From: Salinicoccus sp. RF5
Lineage (GTDB): Bacteria; Bacillota; Bacilli; Staphylococcales; Salinicoccaceae
Assembly (NCBI RefSeq): GCF_020786625.1
Contig: NZ_JAJGRC010000002.1
Coordinates: 405,513-469,512, forward strand
Length of the DNA: 64,000 nt
Direction: 5' to 3'
A program made the position numbers and the translations under genes. The notes under the pieces are model-generated. The model saw only the letters and a list, made by a program, of their open reading frames with translations, did not search any database and was not told the DNA's origin. Shown in pieces: positions 41,864-51,942 of this stretch (within the stretch, counting starts at the first letter, position 1; each line of letters begins with the position of its first letter).

Positions 41864-42451
41864 ATGATGAACAAAGTGCTGCTTGTGGGAGAACTTGTGA
41901 GGAACGTCACTTTGCAGAAGACAGCGAATGGAAGTGTCAATTCATTCATTATAGCAACAGTCAGAGTGCCGAAAGATGAAAGAAAACCGAAGGAAGTTCA
42001 TTTCATCTACTGCAAGGCTTTCGGTAAAGCAATACCCAAAGTACTTTCAGAATCAAAAGAAGGGGATATACTCTGCGTCAGTGGTCAGGTGGCGACAACC
42101 GTCTATACTACATCCGAAGGGGAGAAGGAGTACAGGATGGAGATATGGGCAGAGAACGTGAAGTGCCTGCCGGACAAGATGAAGGATCAGAAGGATATGG
42201 CCAACCCTTCAAAAATGATCAATGATGCTGTGAGGCATTACGATCAATGGGACTACATCGGCGAAAGAGCTGTCCATACATTGGAAAAAGGGGAGGATGA
42301 CGTGCGCCCGGTCGGGCCGAAAGATACTCACCTGGAACCATTGGAGAAAATACTGGCTGAACATGATGACAAGCCGGTAACGGAATCAAAGAGTACACAT
42401 ACCAGAACCAACAGAGACAACCATGACCGAAAAACAAAAGCCCTTGCCTGA
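41864..42451 (+). CDS. ssb: Single-stranded DNA-binding protein, SsbB-like
   Basis: A 195-residue protein with one OB-fold (residues 1-110; NKVLLVGELVRNVTLQ, EVHFIYCKAFGK, MEIWAENVKCL). A polar tail follows, rich in Asp, His, Thr and Lys, ending TKALA. The acidic tip (DDDIPF type) that recruits partner proteins in the main SSB is missing, so this is probably an accessory SSB, as YwpH/SsbB in competence. AGGAGG and GGTGG precede tandem ATGs at 41864 and 41867. Confidence 0.88.
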   Translation: MMNKVLLVGELVRNVTLQKTANGSVNSFIIATVRVPKDERKPKEVHFIYCKAFGKAIPKVLSESKEGDILCVSGQVATTVYTTSEGEKEYRMEIWAENVKCLPDKMKDQKDMANPSKMINDAVRHYDQWDYIGERAVHTLEKGEDDVRPVGPKDTHLEPLEKILAEHDDKPVTESKSTHTRTNRDNHDRKTKALA

Positions 42452-42499
42452 AACATATGCACACCACTCAATCTATATTCTACACTCACACTACTCACC

Positions 42500-42550
42500 A
42501 AGCTCTGCGCAAGGCTGAACGCTGCGGTCAAGCCTGATGCAGAGCTTTAT
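42500..42550 (+). terminator. Likely ssb terminator
   Basis: AAGCTCTGC (42500-42508) pairs with GCAGAGCTT (42539-42547), with an inner AGGCT/AGCCT pair; TTTATTG follows. The stem is interrupted, so efficiency is uncertain. Confidence 0.5.
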
Positions 42551-42781
42551 TGTACTTCAAATAAAATAAATGAATTCTTTTATTACATATTACATATGAT
42601 TTATTACGGATATCAGATAATATCGACTATTCAAATCACAGGACTGAATCTCCAGCCCAGTTGACAAGCCTGTCGTAGAGCCTTCTTTAATAGTATGCAG
42701 GGGTGATTTATCAGTAGCTTAATGGCTGAGTTATAATTCTACACTATTGTTGCAATAATGTATTTAGTGGAGAAATGTTTC

Positions 42782-42798
42782 TGTAATACGACTGTAAA
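42782..42798 (+). promoter_or_regulatory. WalR-type box upstream of the LysM-Rpf gene
   Basis: TGTAAT-ACGAC-TGTAAA matches the WalR (YycF) consensus, two TGTWAH half-sites with a 5-base gap, exactly. It lies about 50 bases before the extended -10. Confidence 0.72.
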
Positions 42799-42846
42799 AG
42801 AACCCGTTTTATTTTATATTCCTGTAACCTACGAAATGTTTATCTC

Positions 42847-42855
42847 TGATATAGT
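42847..42855 (+). promoter_or_regulatory. Extended -10 promoter of the LysM-Rpf gene
   Basis: TGATATAGT with no good -35, as expected for an activator-dependent promoter. Transcript start near 42862, leaving a leader of about 50 bases. Confidence 0.55.
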
Positions 42856-42914
42856 ACTAAACAGTTGATAAAACAGAGATCCAATTAAGGGATTAACGGG
42901 AGGAAATTTTAACT

Positions 42915-43880
42915 ATGAAAAAAGTACTATCAGTCGGTGCAGCAATTGCGGTATCAGGAACTCTTGCTTACAGTGCAGAAGCAGCAAGCCACACTGTGGA
43001 CAAAGGTGATACACTTTCCCAGATCGCCCATGAAAACAATACAACAGTAGATGCAATCAAATCAGAAAACAATCTGTCATCCAACCTCATCCTGCCAGGT
43101 CAGGTTCTCGAAGTAAGCAATGAAGAGAATGCTGAAGCTCCAGCAGAAGATGGTGTATATAAAATCAAATCCGGCGATACTCTATTTGAAATCGCTCAAC
43201 AATTCGATGTAACAGTCTCCGACCTTAAAGCATGGAACAACCTTTCTTCAGACCTCATCTTTGCAGGCAAGACACTTGCAGTTTCAGGTAATAGTGTAGA
43301 ACAGGCGCCTGTAGTGGAAGCACCACAAGTTGAAGAAACTCAGGAAGTTCAACAGACTGAGCAAGTAAACCAAGCACCTGCACAGCCTTCTGAAGAAGTT
43401 CAGGAACAGCGTGCAGCTGAGCAAGCAGCGCAAGAACAACGTGCAGCTGAGCAGGCAGCACAAGAGCAGCGTGCGGCTGAGCAAAGAGCGGCTGAACAGG
43501 CTGCAGCAGAACAGCGTGCAGCAGAGCAAAGAGCGGCTGAACAGGCTGCAGCAGAACAACGTGCAGCAGAGCAAGCAGCACAAGAACGTGAGCAGCGTAA
43601 CCAAGCACAAGCCCAAAACCAGTCTACATCCACTTCAAGCAATGCGAGTGGCCAGAACTGGGGTGCGCTTGCACAATGTGAATCCAGTGGAAACGCAAGT
43701 GTTGTAAGCTCCAATGGTCTTTATCACGGCCTCTACCAGTTTGATGTTCAAACTTGGCGTTCTGTAGGCGGAAGTGGACTTCCTTCCCAGGCGTCTGCAG
43801 CTGAACAGACTAAGAGAGCTCAGATCCTGTTTGACCAAAGAGGCGCGCAGCCTTGGCCTGTATGTGGTTCAAGACTGTAA
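42915..43880 (+). CDS. Secreted LysM protein with Rpf-type transglycosylase domain
   Basis: A 321-residue secreted protein. Signal peptide (cleavage after AEA, about residue 24), LysM 1 (about 25-68), LysM 2 (about 81-124), a low-complexity linker with Glu/Gln/Arg/Ala repeats (164-223) and a C-terminal domain (249-321) with the resuscitation-promoting-factor pattern: WGALAQCESSGN, GLYQFDVQTW and WPVCG. The catalytic Glu is Glu256; Cys255 and Cys317 should form the family disulfide. It should bind and cleave peptidoglycan. It lies beside ssb/ywpF/fabZ, where staphylococci have the WalR-regulated sceD. A WalR box precedes it. Confidence 0.88.
   Translation: MKKVLSVGAAIAVSGTLAYSAEAASHTVDKGDTLSQIAHENNTTVDAIKSENNLSSNLILPGQVLEVSNEENAEAPAEDGVYKIKSGDTLFEIAQQFDVTVSDLKAWNNLSSDLIFAGKTLAVSGNSVEQAPVVEAPQVEETQEVQQTEQVNQAPAQPSEEVQEQRAAEQAAQEQRAAEQAAQEQRAAEQRAAEQAAAEQRAAEQRAAEQAAAEQRAAEQAAQEREQRNQAQAQNQSTSTSSNASGQNWGALAQCESSGNASVVSSNGLYHGLYQFDVQTWRSVGGSGLPSQASAAEQTKRAQILFDQRGAQPWPVCGSRL
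43404..43583 (+). repeat. Coding repeat array in the LysM-Rpf linker
   Basis: Sixty codons made of two 10-residue units (EQRAAEQAAQ), two 15-residue units (EQRAAEQRAAEQAAA) and one more 10-residue unit. The DNA copies are nearly identical, so copy number may vary between strains. Confidence 0.88.
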
Positions 43881-43898
43881 GTTTGAGCCATTAATTCC

Positions 43899-43927
43899 AA
43901 AGACCCAGCAAAAGCTGGGTCTTTTTT
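43899..43927 (+). terminator. Terminator of the LysM-Rpf gene
   Basis: AAAGACCCAGC-AAAA-GCTGGGTCTTTTTT hairpin. Confidence 0.9.
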
Positions 43928-44055
43928 CATGAAAATAAGCATTCACACTTTTTATATAAGCCTAGGAAATGTTGACTATTCTGTGAGTGATTTTGAATAT
44001 GTATATATTATTATCCGACAGGGTGCATAAAATGATTTTTTTAGATACTCTTTTA

Positions 44056-44064
44056 TGTTACAAT
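44056..44064 (+). promoter_or_regulatory. Extended -10 promoter of yidC
   Basis: TGTTACAAT, 35 bases before yidC; the -35 region is only T-rich. Confidence 0.5.
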
Positions 44065-44099
44065 TTCACTTATGTGAGACAAATTATTGAGGTGAAGAA

Positions 44100-44975
44100 A
44101 TGAGTAAAAAATGGCTCTTTCCGATAATGATCGGCCTGGTCTTGGTACTTTCCGGGTGCGATTATTCTCAGGAAGAAAATAGAAACGGATTTTTCTTTAA
44201 TACATTCGTTCAACCGATGGATTCACTGCTGCATTGGCTCGGAGACAACCTGAACAATAACTACGGGCTGGCAATCATCGTAATTACCCTTATCGTCCGT
44301 CTGGCAATCTTTCCGTTCATGATGCGTACATACAAGAATCAGATGATGATGCGTGAAAAGATGAAGATAGTCAAACCTGAAATGGAAGAGATTCAGAAGA
44401 AGACTAAAGTTGCGACTACACAAGAAGAGAAGATGGAAGCACAGCAGGAAATGATGGCCCTGTACAAGAAACACGGCATCAATCCGCTCAACATGGGCTG
44501 TCTGCCGATCCTTATACAGATGCCGGTCGTCATGGCACTCTACTTCGCACTCAGGTTCCCTTCCGAAGGCGGTATTACAGAATACCCGCACTTCCTATGG
44601 ATGAATCTGAAGGAAGTCGACTTCTTCATGGTGGCGATCGCTGGTATCGTCTATGCTGGACAGGCCTATGTATCCATGCAGTTCGTGCCTGCAGAACAGC
44701 GCAAGCAGATGCAGCTGTTCATGTACATTTCCCCAATAATGATCATCTGGATTTCATTGATTTCCCCTTCCGCACTCCCATTATACTGGGCAGTCGGTGG
44801 TGTATTCCTGATCTTCCAGACTTGGGCAGGGAATACTTTCTATAAGAAGAAAGTTGCTGAAGAAATGGCTCCGATCATCGAAGCACATGAACGGGAGAAG
44901 GCTGAGAAAGAAAAACGCATCAAAAATGCGAAAGTCATGCCGAAGAAGAAACGCAAGAAGAAAAACAAATCTTAA
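44100..44975 (+). CDS. yidC: Membrane protein insertase YidC, lipoprotein type
   Basis: A 291-residue insertase. The N-terminus is a lipoprotein signal with lipobox VLSGC (Cys20), as in Gram-positive YidC1/SpoIIIJ. Five core membrane segments follow; the conserved Arg in the first (TLIVRLAIFP) makes the hydrophilic groove. The C-terminal tail is very basic (KKKRKKKNKS) and should touch the ribosome. GAGGTGA is 5 bases before the ATG. The gene has its own promoter and a hairpin after the stop. Confidence 0.94.
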   Translation: MSKKWLFPIMIGLVLVLSGCDYSQEENRNGFFFNTFVQPMDSLLHWLGDNLNNNYGLAIIVITLIVRLAIFPFMMRTYKNQMMMREKMKIVKPEMEEIQKKTKVATTQEEKMEAQQEMMALYKKHGINPLNMGCLPILIQMPVVMALYFALRFPSEGGITEYPHFLWMNLKEVDFFMVAIAGIVYAGQAYVSMQFVPAEQRKQMQLFMYISPIMIIWISLISPSALPLYWAVGGVFLIFQTWAGNTFYKKKVAEEMAPIIEAHEREKAEKEKRIKNAKVMPKKKRKKKNKS

Positions 44976-44990
44976 TCCATTGATATACAA

Positions 44991-45023
44991 AGAGGCCCGA
45001 TATCTTCATGATATCGGGCCTCT
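44991..45023. terminator. Bidirectional hairpin between yidC and cls
   Basis: AGAGGCCCGATAT and complement with a 7-base loop; only short T-runs on either side. Confidence 0.65.
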
Positions 45024-45045
45024 TATGTGTGCGTTCATAATGTAT

Positions 45046-46527
45046 TTAAAGTATGGGTGAGATCAGGTTGGCAATGCTTTCCTTGATCCGGATCCATTTG
45101 CTGCGTGCTGCATATTTCTCCTTCGTCAGAAGAGAACAGTCCTTGATATCCTCTTCGAATATGCGCCGGTATTGTATGGCTTCCTTTTCGTCATAGATGA
45201 AGGCATTCACTTCAAAATTCAGGAGGAAGCTCCTCACATCGATGTTCGTCGTCCCTACACTCAGGACTTCATCATCAATCATTATGGTCTTCTGATGAAG
45301 GAACCCTTTTTCATATATATGGACCTGTGCGCCCATATCGAGCAGTGCTCCGGCATTGGAATAGGTCCCCCAATAGACGAAAGGATGGTCGGGCTTGTTT
45401 GGTATCATCAGGTGGACTTCGATACCGCTCAACAGGGCGATACGCAGTGCTTCCAGGAAGGACTGGTCGGGGATGAAGTAGGGTGTCTGTATATAGATGC
45501 TCTTTTTGGCGCTATAGATCATCTTCAGATATCCATATTTGATCTGCTCCCATTTCTCATCCGGCCCACTTGACGCTATCTGAATCGGTGTGTCTCCCAT
45601 GTAGTCCATTTCAGGAAAATATCGGTCTTCCCTCACCATGTTATTACGCTTATTGTGGGAATTCCAGTCTAGCATGAAGCGCAGCTGCAGTGACTTTACT
45701 GCATTACCTTCCAATCTGAGGTGCGTGTCCCGCCAATAGCCGAACTTTTTGTTTAAACCGATATACTCATCACCAACATTGAATCCTCCGACATAACCGA
45801 CAGAGCCGTCTATGACCACAATCTTGCGGTGGTTCCTGTTGTTTATCCTTGGATTGATCAACGGCAGTTTGCTCGGAAAGAAGGCTTCGACGACCCCACC
45901 GGCTTCCCTGAGTTTCCTGAAATTACGGAGACTCAATGCCCGGGAGCCCATATCATCATAAAGGATCCTGACAGATACGCCCTCTTTCTGCTTTTCGAGC
46001 AATGCCTCATAGAGCCTCTGTCCAATGCCATCCAGTTTGAAGATATAGTACTGGAAATGAATATGGTCCCGTGCATTGCGTATATCCTCCAGAAGATGAT
46101 CGAACTTTTCATTGCCATCGGTAAAAGTGCGGATCGAATTGTTGATGGTCAGGAAGGACTGGTTGTTGTACAGCAGCATATGGATGATTTTCCTGTGCTT
46201 GTCCATCACCCTGTTGGAGAATGAAATGCTGTTATCGCGCAGTTCCTGGAGCTGATCATTGACCAGGTGCTCAAGCCCGACCTTGTCCTCTTCATTGACT
46301 TTGAAGATTTGCTGGTTATAGATCTTGCGTCCGAAGAATATATATATGATGAAGCCGATGATGGGAAGGAAGAACAGTACGAAAAGCCATGCCCAGACAC
46401 TCTGGGCACTCCTTCTTTCGAGGAATATCAGACCGATGGCAAACAGGAAGTTGATGCCGAATGTAATCAATGTTGCAATGCCAAGTATCCCCGTATTAAG
46501 CAAGTAATCGAATATGAACCATTCCAT
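45046..46527 (-). CDS. cls: Cardiolipin synthase
   Basis: A 493-residue membrane enzyme joining two phosphatidylglycerols to cardiolipin. Two N-terminal membrane helices (first 65 residues) precede two phospholipase D domains with HKD motifs: [17 protein letters not shown] and [19 protein letters not shown]. The ATG at 46527 has GAGGTG 6 bases upstream; a GTG nine bases earlier lies inside that site. Cardiolipin supports salt tolerance in related bacteria. Monocistronic on the minus strand. Confidence 0.95.
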   Translation of the reverse strand: MEWFIFDYLLNTGILGIATLITFGINFLFAIGLIFLERRSAQSVWAWLFVLFFLPIIGFIIYIFFGRKIYNQQIFKVNEEDKVGLEHLVNDQLQELRDNSISFSNRVMDKHRKIIHMLLYNNQSFLTINNSIRTFTDGNEKFDHLLEDIRNARDHIHFQYYIFKLDGIGQRLYEALLEKQKEGVSVRILYDDMGSRALSLRNFRKLREAGGVVEAFFPSKLPLINPRINNRNHRKIVVIDGSVGYVGGFNVGDEYIGLNKKFGYWRDTHLRLEGNAVKSLQLRFMLDWNSHNKRNNMVREDRYFPEMDYMGDTPIQIASSGPDEKWEQIKYGYLKMIYSAKKSIYIQTPYFIPDQSFLEALRIALLSGIEVHLMIPNKPDHPFVYWGTYSNAGALLDMGAQVHIYEKGFLHQKTIMIDDEVLSVGTTNIDVRSFLLNFEVNAFIYDEKEAIQYRRIFEEDIKDCSLLTKEKYAARSKWIRIKESIANLISPIL

Positions 46528-46662
46528 GGAAGTCACCTCGTCTCCATTCTATTATAAACCATGAATATTTGAAATTCTGTAATATTTATTTTCTAAATTA
46601 TATGGATAATTACTTGAGATAAGGGTAAAATGAAGATAAGCTGTAATTGAAGGAGTGTCATT

Positions 46663-46812
46663 ATGCATAGCAACGACCATTCCAAAGTCAAGCAAGTTGT
46701 CACGATGCTGAGTGAGCTCGGGGTCAAAGTCAAGGTGTCGAGATCAAGATTCGAGATTATGAATCGCATTGCCCATAAAGAGAAATTGCGACTGAAAGAA
46801 CAGAATATCTAA
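46663..46812 (+). CDS. Small protein of 49 residues, unknown
   Basis: A short frame reading MHSNDHSKVKQVVTML at the start and LRLKEQNI at the end. It is basic, probably helical, without a membrane segment. AAGGAG lies 8 bases before the ATG and a strong terminator starts right at the stop, so it looks like a complete gene unit. I do not recognise the family. Confidence 0.65.
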   Translation: MHSNDHSKVKQVVTMLSELGVKVKVSRSRFEIMNRIAHKEKLRLKEQNI

Positions 46813-46849
46813 AAAAACCGCAGCCTGATTGTCTCAGGCTGCGGTTTTT
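46813..46849. terminator. Bidirectional terminator between the 49-residue gene and rodA
   Basis: AAAAACCGCAGCCTGA and complement with a 5-base loop; T-runs both ways. The last base of the right arm is part of the rodA stop codon. Confidence 0.88.
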
Positions 46850-48030
46850 CATGTCTTTTGGCGGTACTGGTAAAAATAGATGCTCATGATGATGCCGATG
46901 GCCAGCATATTCGCCCACAGTCCACTGCCGCCATAACTGATGAATGGAAGCGGCAGTCCGGTAATCGGTACGAGCTGTATCGTCATGCCAATGTTCTGGA
47001 ATACATGGAATATCAGCATGGAGAGATATCCAATGATGAAATAGGACGAAAAGCTGTCCGTCACTACAGATGCAATTCGGAAAAGGTGAAGCATCAGCAT
47101 GAACAGCAGTACAACAACCGCCGTTGAACCGATGAAACCGAACTCCTCTCCGATGATTGTGAAGATGAAATCGGTGTGGTTTTCAGGAATATAGACGATA
47201 CCGTCCTTGAACCCCTTGCCGTCAATTCCGCCGGAACCAATTGCCTTCAATGAGTTACTGAGCTGGAAGCCGCCTTCAGTAACATATTCTTCCGGACGCA
47301 GCCACGAATAGATCCGCTCGAACTGGTAGGGATGGATGCCAAGGTAGCGTTCGAGGATGTCCGGACGATAAATGATGCCGAGAATCAGGGCGCCGCCGAT
47401 GGTGACGACGATTGCCAACGCCGGGATGATGATCCACCAGCTGATGCCGGACACGACCACCATGCCGAACAGTATGGCAATCATTACCAGTGTCGTCCCA
47501 AGGTCGTTCTGGAGCAGTATGAACAGCATGGGGAGTATGGATACGGCAACGATTTTGAACAGCAGCTTGATATCTACATTAAGATCATTCGTCAATTTGT
47601 ATTTGTTGTGCTGGCTGATCAGATACGCCAGTGTGAGTATGTAGATGATCTTGACGATTTCGGAAGGCTGTATGCTGAAGAACCCGAACTGGTACCAGCT
47701 CTTGGCGCCGTTGATGATCGGTGTAAGCGGGGAGACGGGGGCGACGAAAAGTATGATCAGCGACAATACGCCGAGCGTGTAGATGACCCAGATGTACTGC
47801 TTGATCCACTTGACCGGTATGAAATTCAAGATGAAGACCATGATGAAGCCGAGACCATAGAAAACGATCTGGCGTACGCTGAAATCGGTGCTGTATTGTC
47901 CGCTGGTCATCGCCGAACGGATCATGAAGACGCTGATTGTACCAAGCAGAAGGATCAATAGGACAAGGGTCCAGTCGATCCTTGAAAATATATTGGCATT
48001 CTGTCTTTTATAACTTTGGTTGTTGTCCAA
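46849..48030 (-). CDS. rodA: FtsW/RodA-family peptidoglycan glycosyltransferase
   Basis: A 393-residue SEDS protein with ten membrane segments; the family signature is at the C-terminal end (GLPLPFISYGGSGLW), and the catalytic-loop region WYQFGFFSIQPSEIVK is present. It polymerises lipid II with a partner class b PBP, for cell elongation or division. The start appears to be TTG at 48030, 5 bases after AGGTGA; the GTG at 48039 lies within that site. The genomic position near cls suits RodA. Confidence 0.88.
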   Translation of the reverse strand: MDNNQSYKRQNANIFSRIDWTLVLLILLLGTISVFMIRSAMTSGQYSTDFSVRQIVFYGLGFIMVFILNFIPVKWIKQYIWVIYTLGVLSLIILFVAPVSPLTPIINGAKSWYQFGFFSIQPSEIVKIIYILTLAYLISQHNKYKLTNDLNVDIKLLFKIVAVSILPMLFILLQNDLGTTLVMIAILFGMVVVSGISWWIIIPALAIVVTIGGALILGIIYRPDILERYLGIHPYQFERIYSWLRPEEYVTEGGFQLSNSLKAIGSGGIDGKGFKDGIVYIPENHTDFIFTIIGEEFGFIGSTAVVVLLFMLMLHLFRIASVVTDSFSSYFIIGYLSMLIFHVFQNIGMTIQLVPITGLPLPFISYGGSGLWANMLAIGIIMSIYFYQYRQKT

Positions 48031-48057
48031 AAAATTCACCTAACCCATATAGAAATC

Positions 48058-48086
48058 ATGACATTTAGTATACACTATTTTATAAT
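48058..48086 (+). promoter_or_regulatory. murF promoter
   Basis: ATGACA (48058-48063), a 17-base spacer and TATAAT (48081-48086), 85 bases before murF. Confidence 0.65.
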
Positions 48087-48170
48087 AAAGTCAGTGTGTT
48101 TATCCAATAGTAATACAGCCGGATTAAAAATAATTTCCAATACAAAAATTGATGGAGTTGGACGAATCTT

Positions 48171-49535
48171 ATGATTGAAACGACAATTGAGAAAATTGCA
48201 GAACTATGCGATGGCAAAATGAATGCGCGTGCCGAGTCCATGAAGGACAAAAAGATCAAAGGTGTGTCGATCGATACACGGACGCTTGGAGAAGGCAACC
48301 TTTTCGTTCCCTTCAAAGGTGAGAATGTCGACGGCCACCGGTTCATAAATCAGGCTTTTCGTGCTGGTGCGGCGTTGAGCCTGACTGAACAGGCACCAGG
48401 CGCCGTCGATCCGGATCTGCCGCTCATCCATGTGGAGGACGGGCTCACGGCACTCCAGGATCTTGCGCGCGGCTATCTGCAGGAAGTTTCACCAAAAGTG
48501 ATCGCCATCACAGGCTCCAATGGAAAGACGACCACCAAAGATATGGTGGAGTGCCTCCTTGCCCCGCACTTCAGAGTGAAGAAGACGATTGGAAACTACA
48601 ATAATGAGATCGGTCTGCCGCTCACCATTCTTCAATTGGATAGGGACACTGAAATCTCGATACTTGAAATGGGGATGGATGCCAAAGGGGACATCCGATT
48701 CCTGAGCAGGATGACGAACCCGGATATCGCCATACTCACGAATGTGGGGGAATCCCACATTGAAAAGCTGGGTTCAAGGGAGAATATTGCGGAAGCGAAG
48801 TATGAAATAGTGGATGGATTGAAATCTTCAGGCACTTTCATCTATTCCAGGGACTACCCGCTCCTTGAAGATATTGTGGACCGGAATGCTGTCTACAATG
48901 TGCGTTCCGCAGGTGAAAGCAAAGAGAATGATCTGCAGATAGCAGATGTCCATCAGACGGATCAGGGTACGCGCTTCAGACTCCATCCGCTTGATCTCGA
49001 AGTGGGCATACCCCAGCTTGGCCTGCATAATGCGTCCAACGCGACACTTGCGCTTCTTGCGGCGGAAGCGGCAGGTCTTGACATCAGTGAAGTGAAGGAT
49101 CATTTTGACGATCTGGTTGTAACGGACATGAGAATGGAACAGGCGCGCCACCCGGGCGGTGCAACCATAATCAATGATGCCTACAATGCGAGTCCTTCCA
49201 GCATGAAGAGTGCAATCGATACGGTCGGTCGCATGGAGACCGGCAGTCGGATCCTCGTGCTCGGTGACATCCTGGAGCTCGGTTCATATTCCGAGGAGCT
49301 GCACAGGTCAGTGGCACAGCATATCAATGAATCGCCCTATACCTTCGATCATCTGTTCACCTTTGGGGAGTCATCGAAAGCCATCCATGAAAATGCAGAA
49401 GTGGAAGCCAAGCACCACTACGGTGACATCGGAGAACTCGCCGGTCATCTCGCCCAGGTGATGACGGGGGACAGTGTGATTCTGCTGAAAGGATCGAGAG
49501 GTATGGCGCTGGAGAGGGTGAACGATTATATCTAA
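48171..49535 (+). CDS. murF: UDP-MurNAc-tripeptide--D-alanyl-D-alanine ligase
   Basis: A 454-residue Mur ligase adding D-Ala-D-Ala to the cytoplasmic wall precursor. The ATP loop is AITGSNGKTTTKDM (about residue 113); NYNNEIGLPLTIL and DAYNASPSSMKSAI are typical of MurF. In staphylococci ddl sits directly upstream; here no ddl is seen in the window. GGAG is far (13 bases) from the ATG. The last 11 bases appear to overlap the next gene's start region. Confidence 0.94.
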   Translation: MIETTIEKIAELCDGKMNARAESMKDKKIKGVSIDTRTLGEGNLFVPFKGENVDGHRFINQAFRAGAALSLTEQAPGAVDPDLPLIHVEDGLTALQDLARGYLQEVSPKVIAITGSNGKTTTKDMVECLLAPHFRVKKTIGNYNNEIGLPLTILQLDRDTEISILEMGMDAKGDIRFLSRMTNPDIAILTNVGESHIEKLGSRENIAEAKYEIVDGLKSSGTFIYSRDYPLLEDIVDRNAVYNVRSAGESKENDLQIADVHQTDQGTRFRLHPLDLEVGIPQLGLHNASNATLALLAAEAAGLDISEVKDHFDDLVVTDMRMEQARHPGGATIINDAYNASPSSMKSAIDTVGRMETGSRILVLGDILELGSYSEELHRSVAQHINESPYTFDHLFTFGESSKAIHENAEVEAKHHYGDIGELAGHLAQVMTGDSVILLKGSRGMALERVNDYI

Positions 49536-50214
49536 ACCGATCGGAATACTTTTCCTCCATGGCTATACAGGAGGAAGGTACGAGCTTGAACCATTGTTCG
49601 ACTACCTGAAGTCACGCTATGATTTCGAGTATGAGTTTCCGGTATATCCGGGACATGGCACCATACTGGATCTGAAGGCGTCGACAGGAGACCAATGGTA
49701 CGCGGAAGCTCTGGATGCGTATCACGCCCTGAAGCAGCGTGTGGACCGGGTTCACATCATCGGCTTTTCGATGGGCGGAGTATTCGCGAGCCATATCGCC
49801 CAGCATGAGCCGGTCGAAAAACTCGTGCTCATCGCACCAGCATTCGAGCATATAAAGCTGTCACAGCTGAACAGGCTGAGTCTGACCCCGCGCCATTTCA
49901 GCGAGCATATGAAGATGAAACTGTACCAGAAGATAAAGAAGCGCATCAAGGACATCCCATTTCGTGCCTATCAGGAGTTCAAGACCATCGTTGAAACAAA
50001 AAAGGATGGGGTGGAGCATATCCACTCCCGCACATTGATCATCCATGGCAAGCTCGATCTGCTCGTACCCTACGAAAGCAGCGTCGAGCTGGCAAAAAAG
50101 ATTCCCGATGCCACACTGGAACTGATTGAAGATGCACCGCACCTTTTTGCTTTTACAGACAGGAATCAGCTGGAGCTCAACATCGCTGCAGAACGCTTTT
50201 TATTCAAGGAGTAG
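49525..50214 (+). CDS. Alpha/beta hydrolase with apparent non-ATG start
   Basis: An esterase/lipase-like protein. Reading in frame, the conserved oxyanion-hole motif ILFLHGYTGG lies upstream of the first ATG/GTG/TTG (TTG at 49594), so a start there would remove it. The frame is open only from 49522, and the best candidate start is ATT at 49525 (or ATA at 49528), preceded by GAGAGGGTG, overlapping the murF stop. From there the protein has 229 residues with nucleophile GFSMGG, acid in HGKLDLLVP and His in DAPHLF. The substrate is unknown. A frameshift or sequence error in the murF end is the alternative. Confidence 0.72.
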   Translation: MISKPIGILFLHGYTGGRYELEPLFDYLKSRYDFEYEFPVYPGHGTILDLKASTGDQWYAEALDAYHALKQRVDRVHIIGFSMGGVFASHIAQHEPVEKLVLIAPAFEHIKLSQLNRLSLTPRHFSEHMKMKLYQKIKKRIKDIPFRAYQEFKTIVETKKDGVEHIHSRTLIIHGKLDLLVPYESSVELAKKIPDATLELIEDAPHLFAFTDRNQLELNIAAERFLFKE

Positions 50215-50222
50215 AAGCAGGC

Positions 50223-50251
50223 TTGTATTTTTAGTCTGGAAATGTTAATAT
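50223..50251 (+). promoter_or_regulatory. Candidate cshA promoter
   Basis: TTGTAT (50223-50228), a 17-base spacer and TAATAT (50246-50251), 54 bases before cshA. Confidence 0.5.
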
Positions 50252-50277
50252 TGAGAAGTTATGCGTAACGAAAATGA

Positions 50278-51810
<1,533 letters not shown>

Positions 51811-51815
51811 ACATC

Positions 51816-51853
51816 GAGCATCCTCGCCCCCATGGGGCAGAGGATGCTTTTTA
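51816..51853 (+). terminator. cshA terminator
   Basis: GAGCATCCTC and complement around a GC-rich inner pair, then TTTTTATT. Confidence 0.85.
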
Positions 51854-51942
51854 TTGTTATAATGTTGTAATGGGACAATTGAACATTCTCCCCATTTAAT
51901 TTAAAGTATAATTAATACATATAAAATCAACAGGGGGCAAAT

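Larger units (their letters stand above)
42452..42914 (+). other. 463-base AT-rich intergenic region between ssb and the LysM-Rpf gene
   Basis: I see no gene here. It holds a terminator-like branched hairpin (42500-42550), a TATAAT with weak -35 (TTATCA 42708-42713, TATAAT 42732-42737), a WalR-type direct repeat (42782-42798) and an extended -10 (42847-42855). No known riboswitch core was recognised. Confidence 0.6.

Noticed and set aside
42452..42914. c-di-AMP (ydaO) riboswitch upstream of the LysM gene
   Set aside because: Such riboswitches often precede wall hydrolases, but I could not find the conserved core segments.
43400..43714. Cys/Ala/Ser-rich frame antisense to the LysM-Rpf gene
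   Set aside because: It is the complement of the GCA/GAG/CAG repeat and has no independent support.
46603..46628. SigB promoter (GGGTAA) before the 49-residue gene
   Set aside because: No GTTT-like -35 within 12 to 15 bases.
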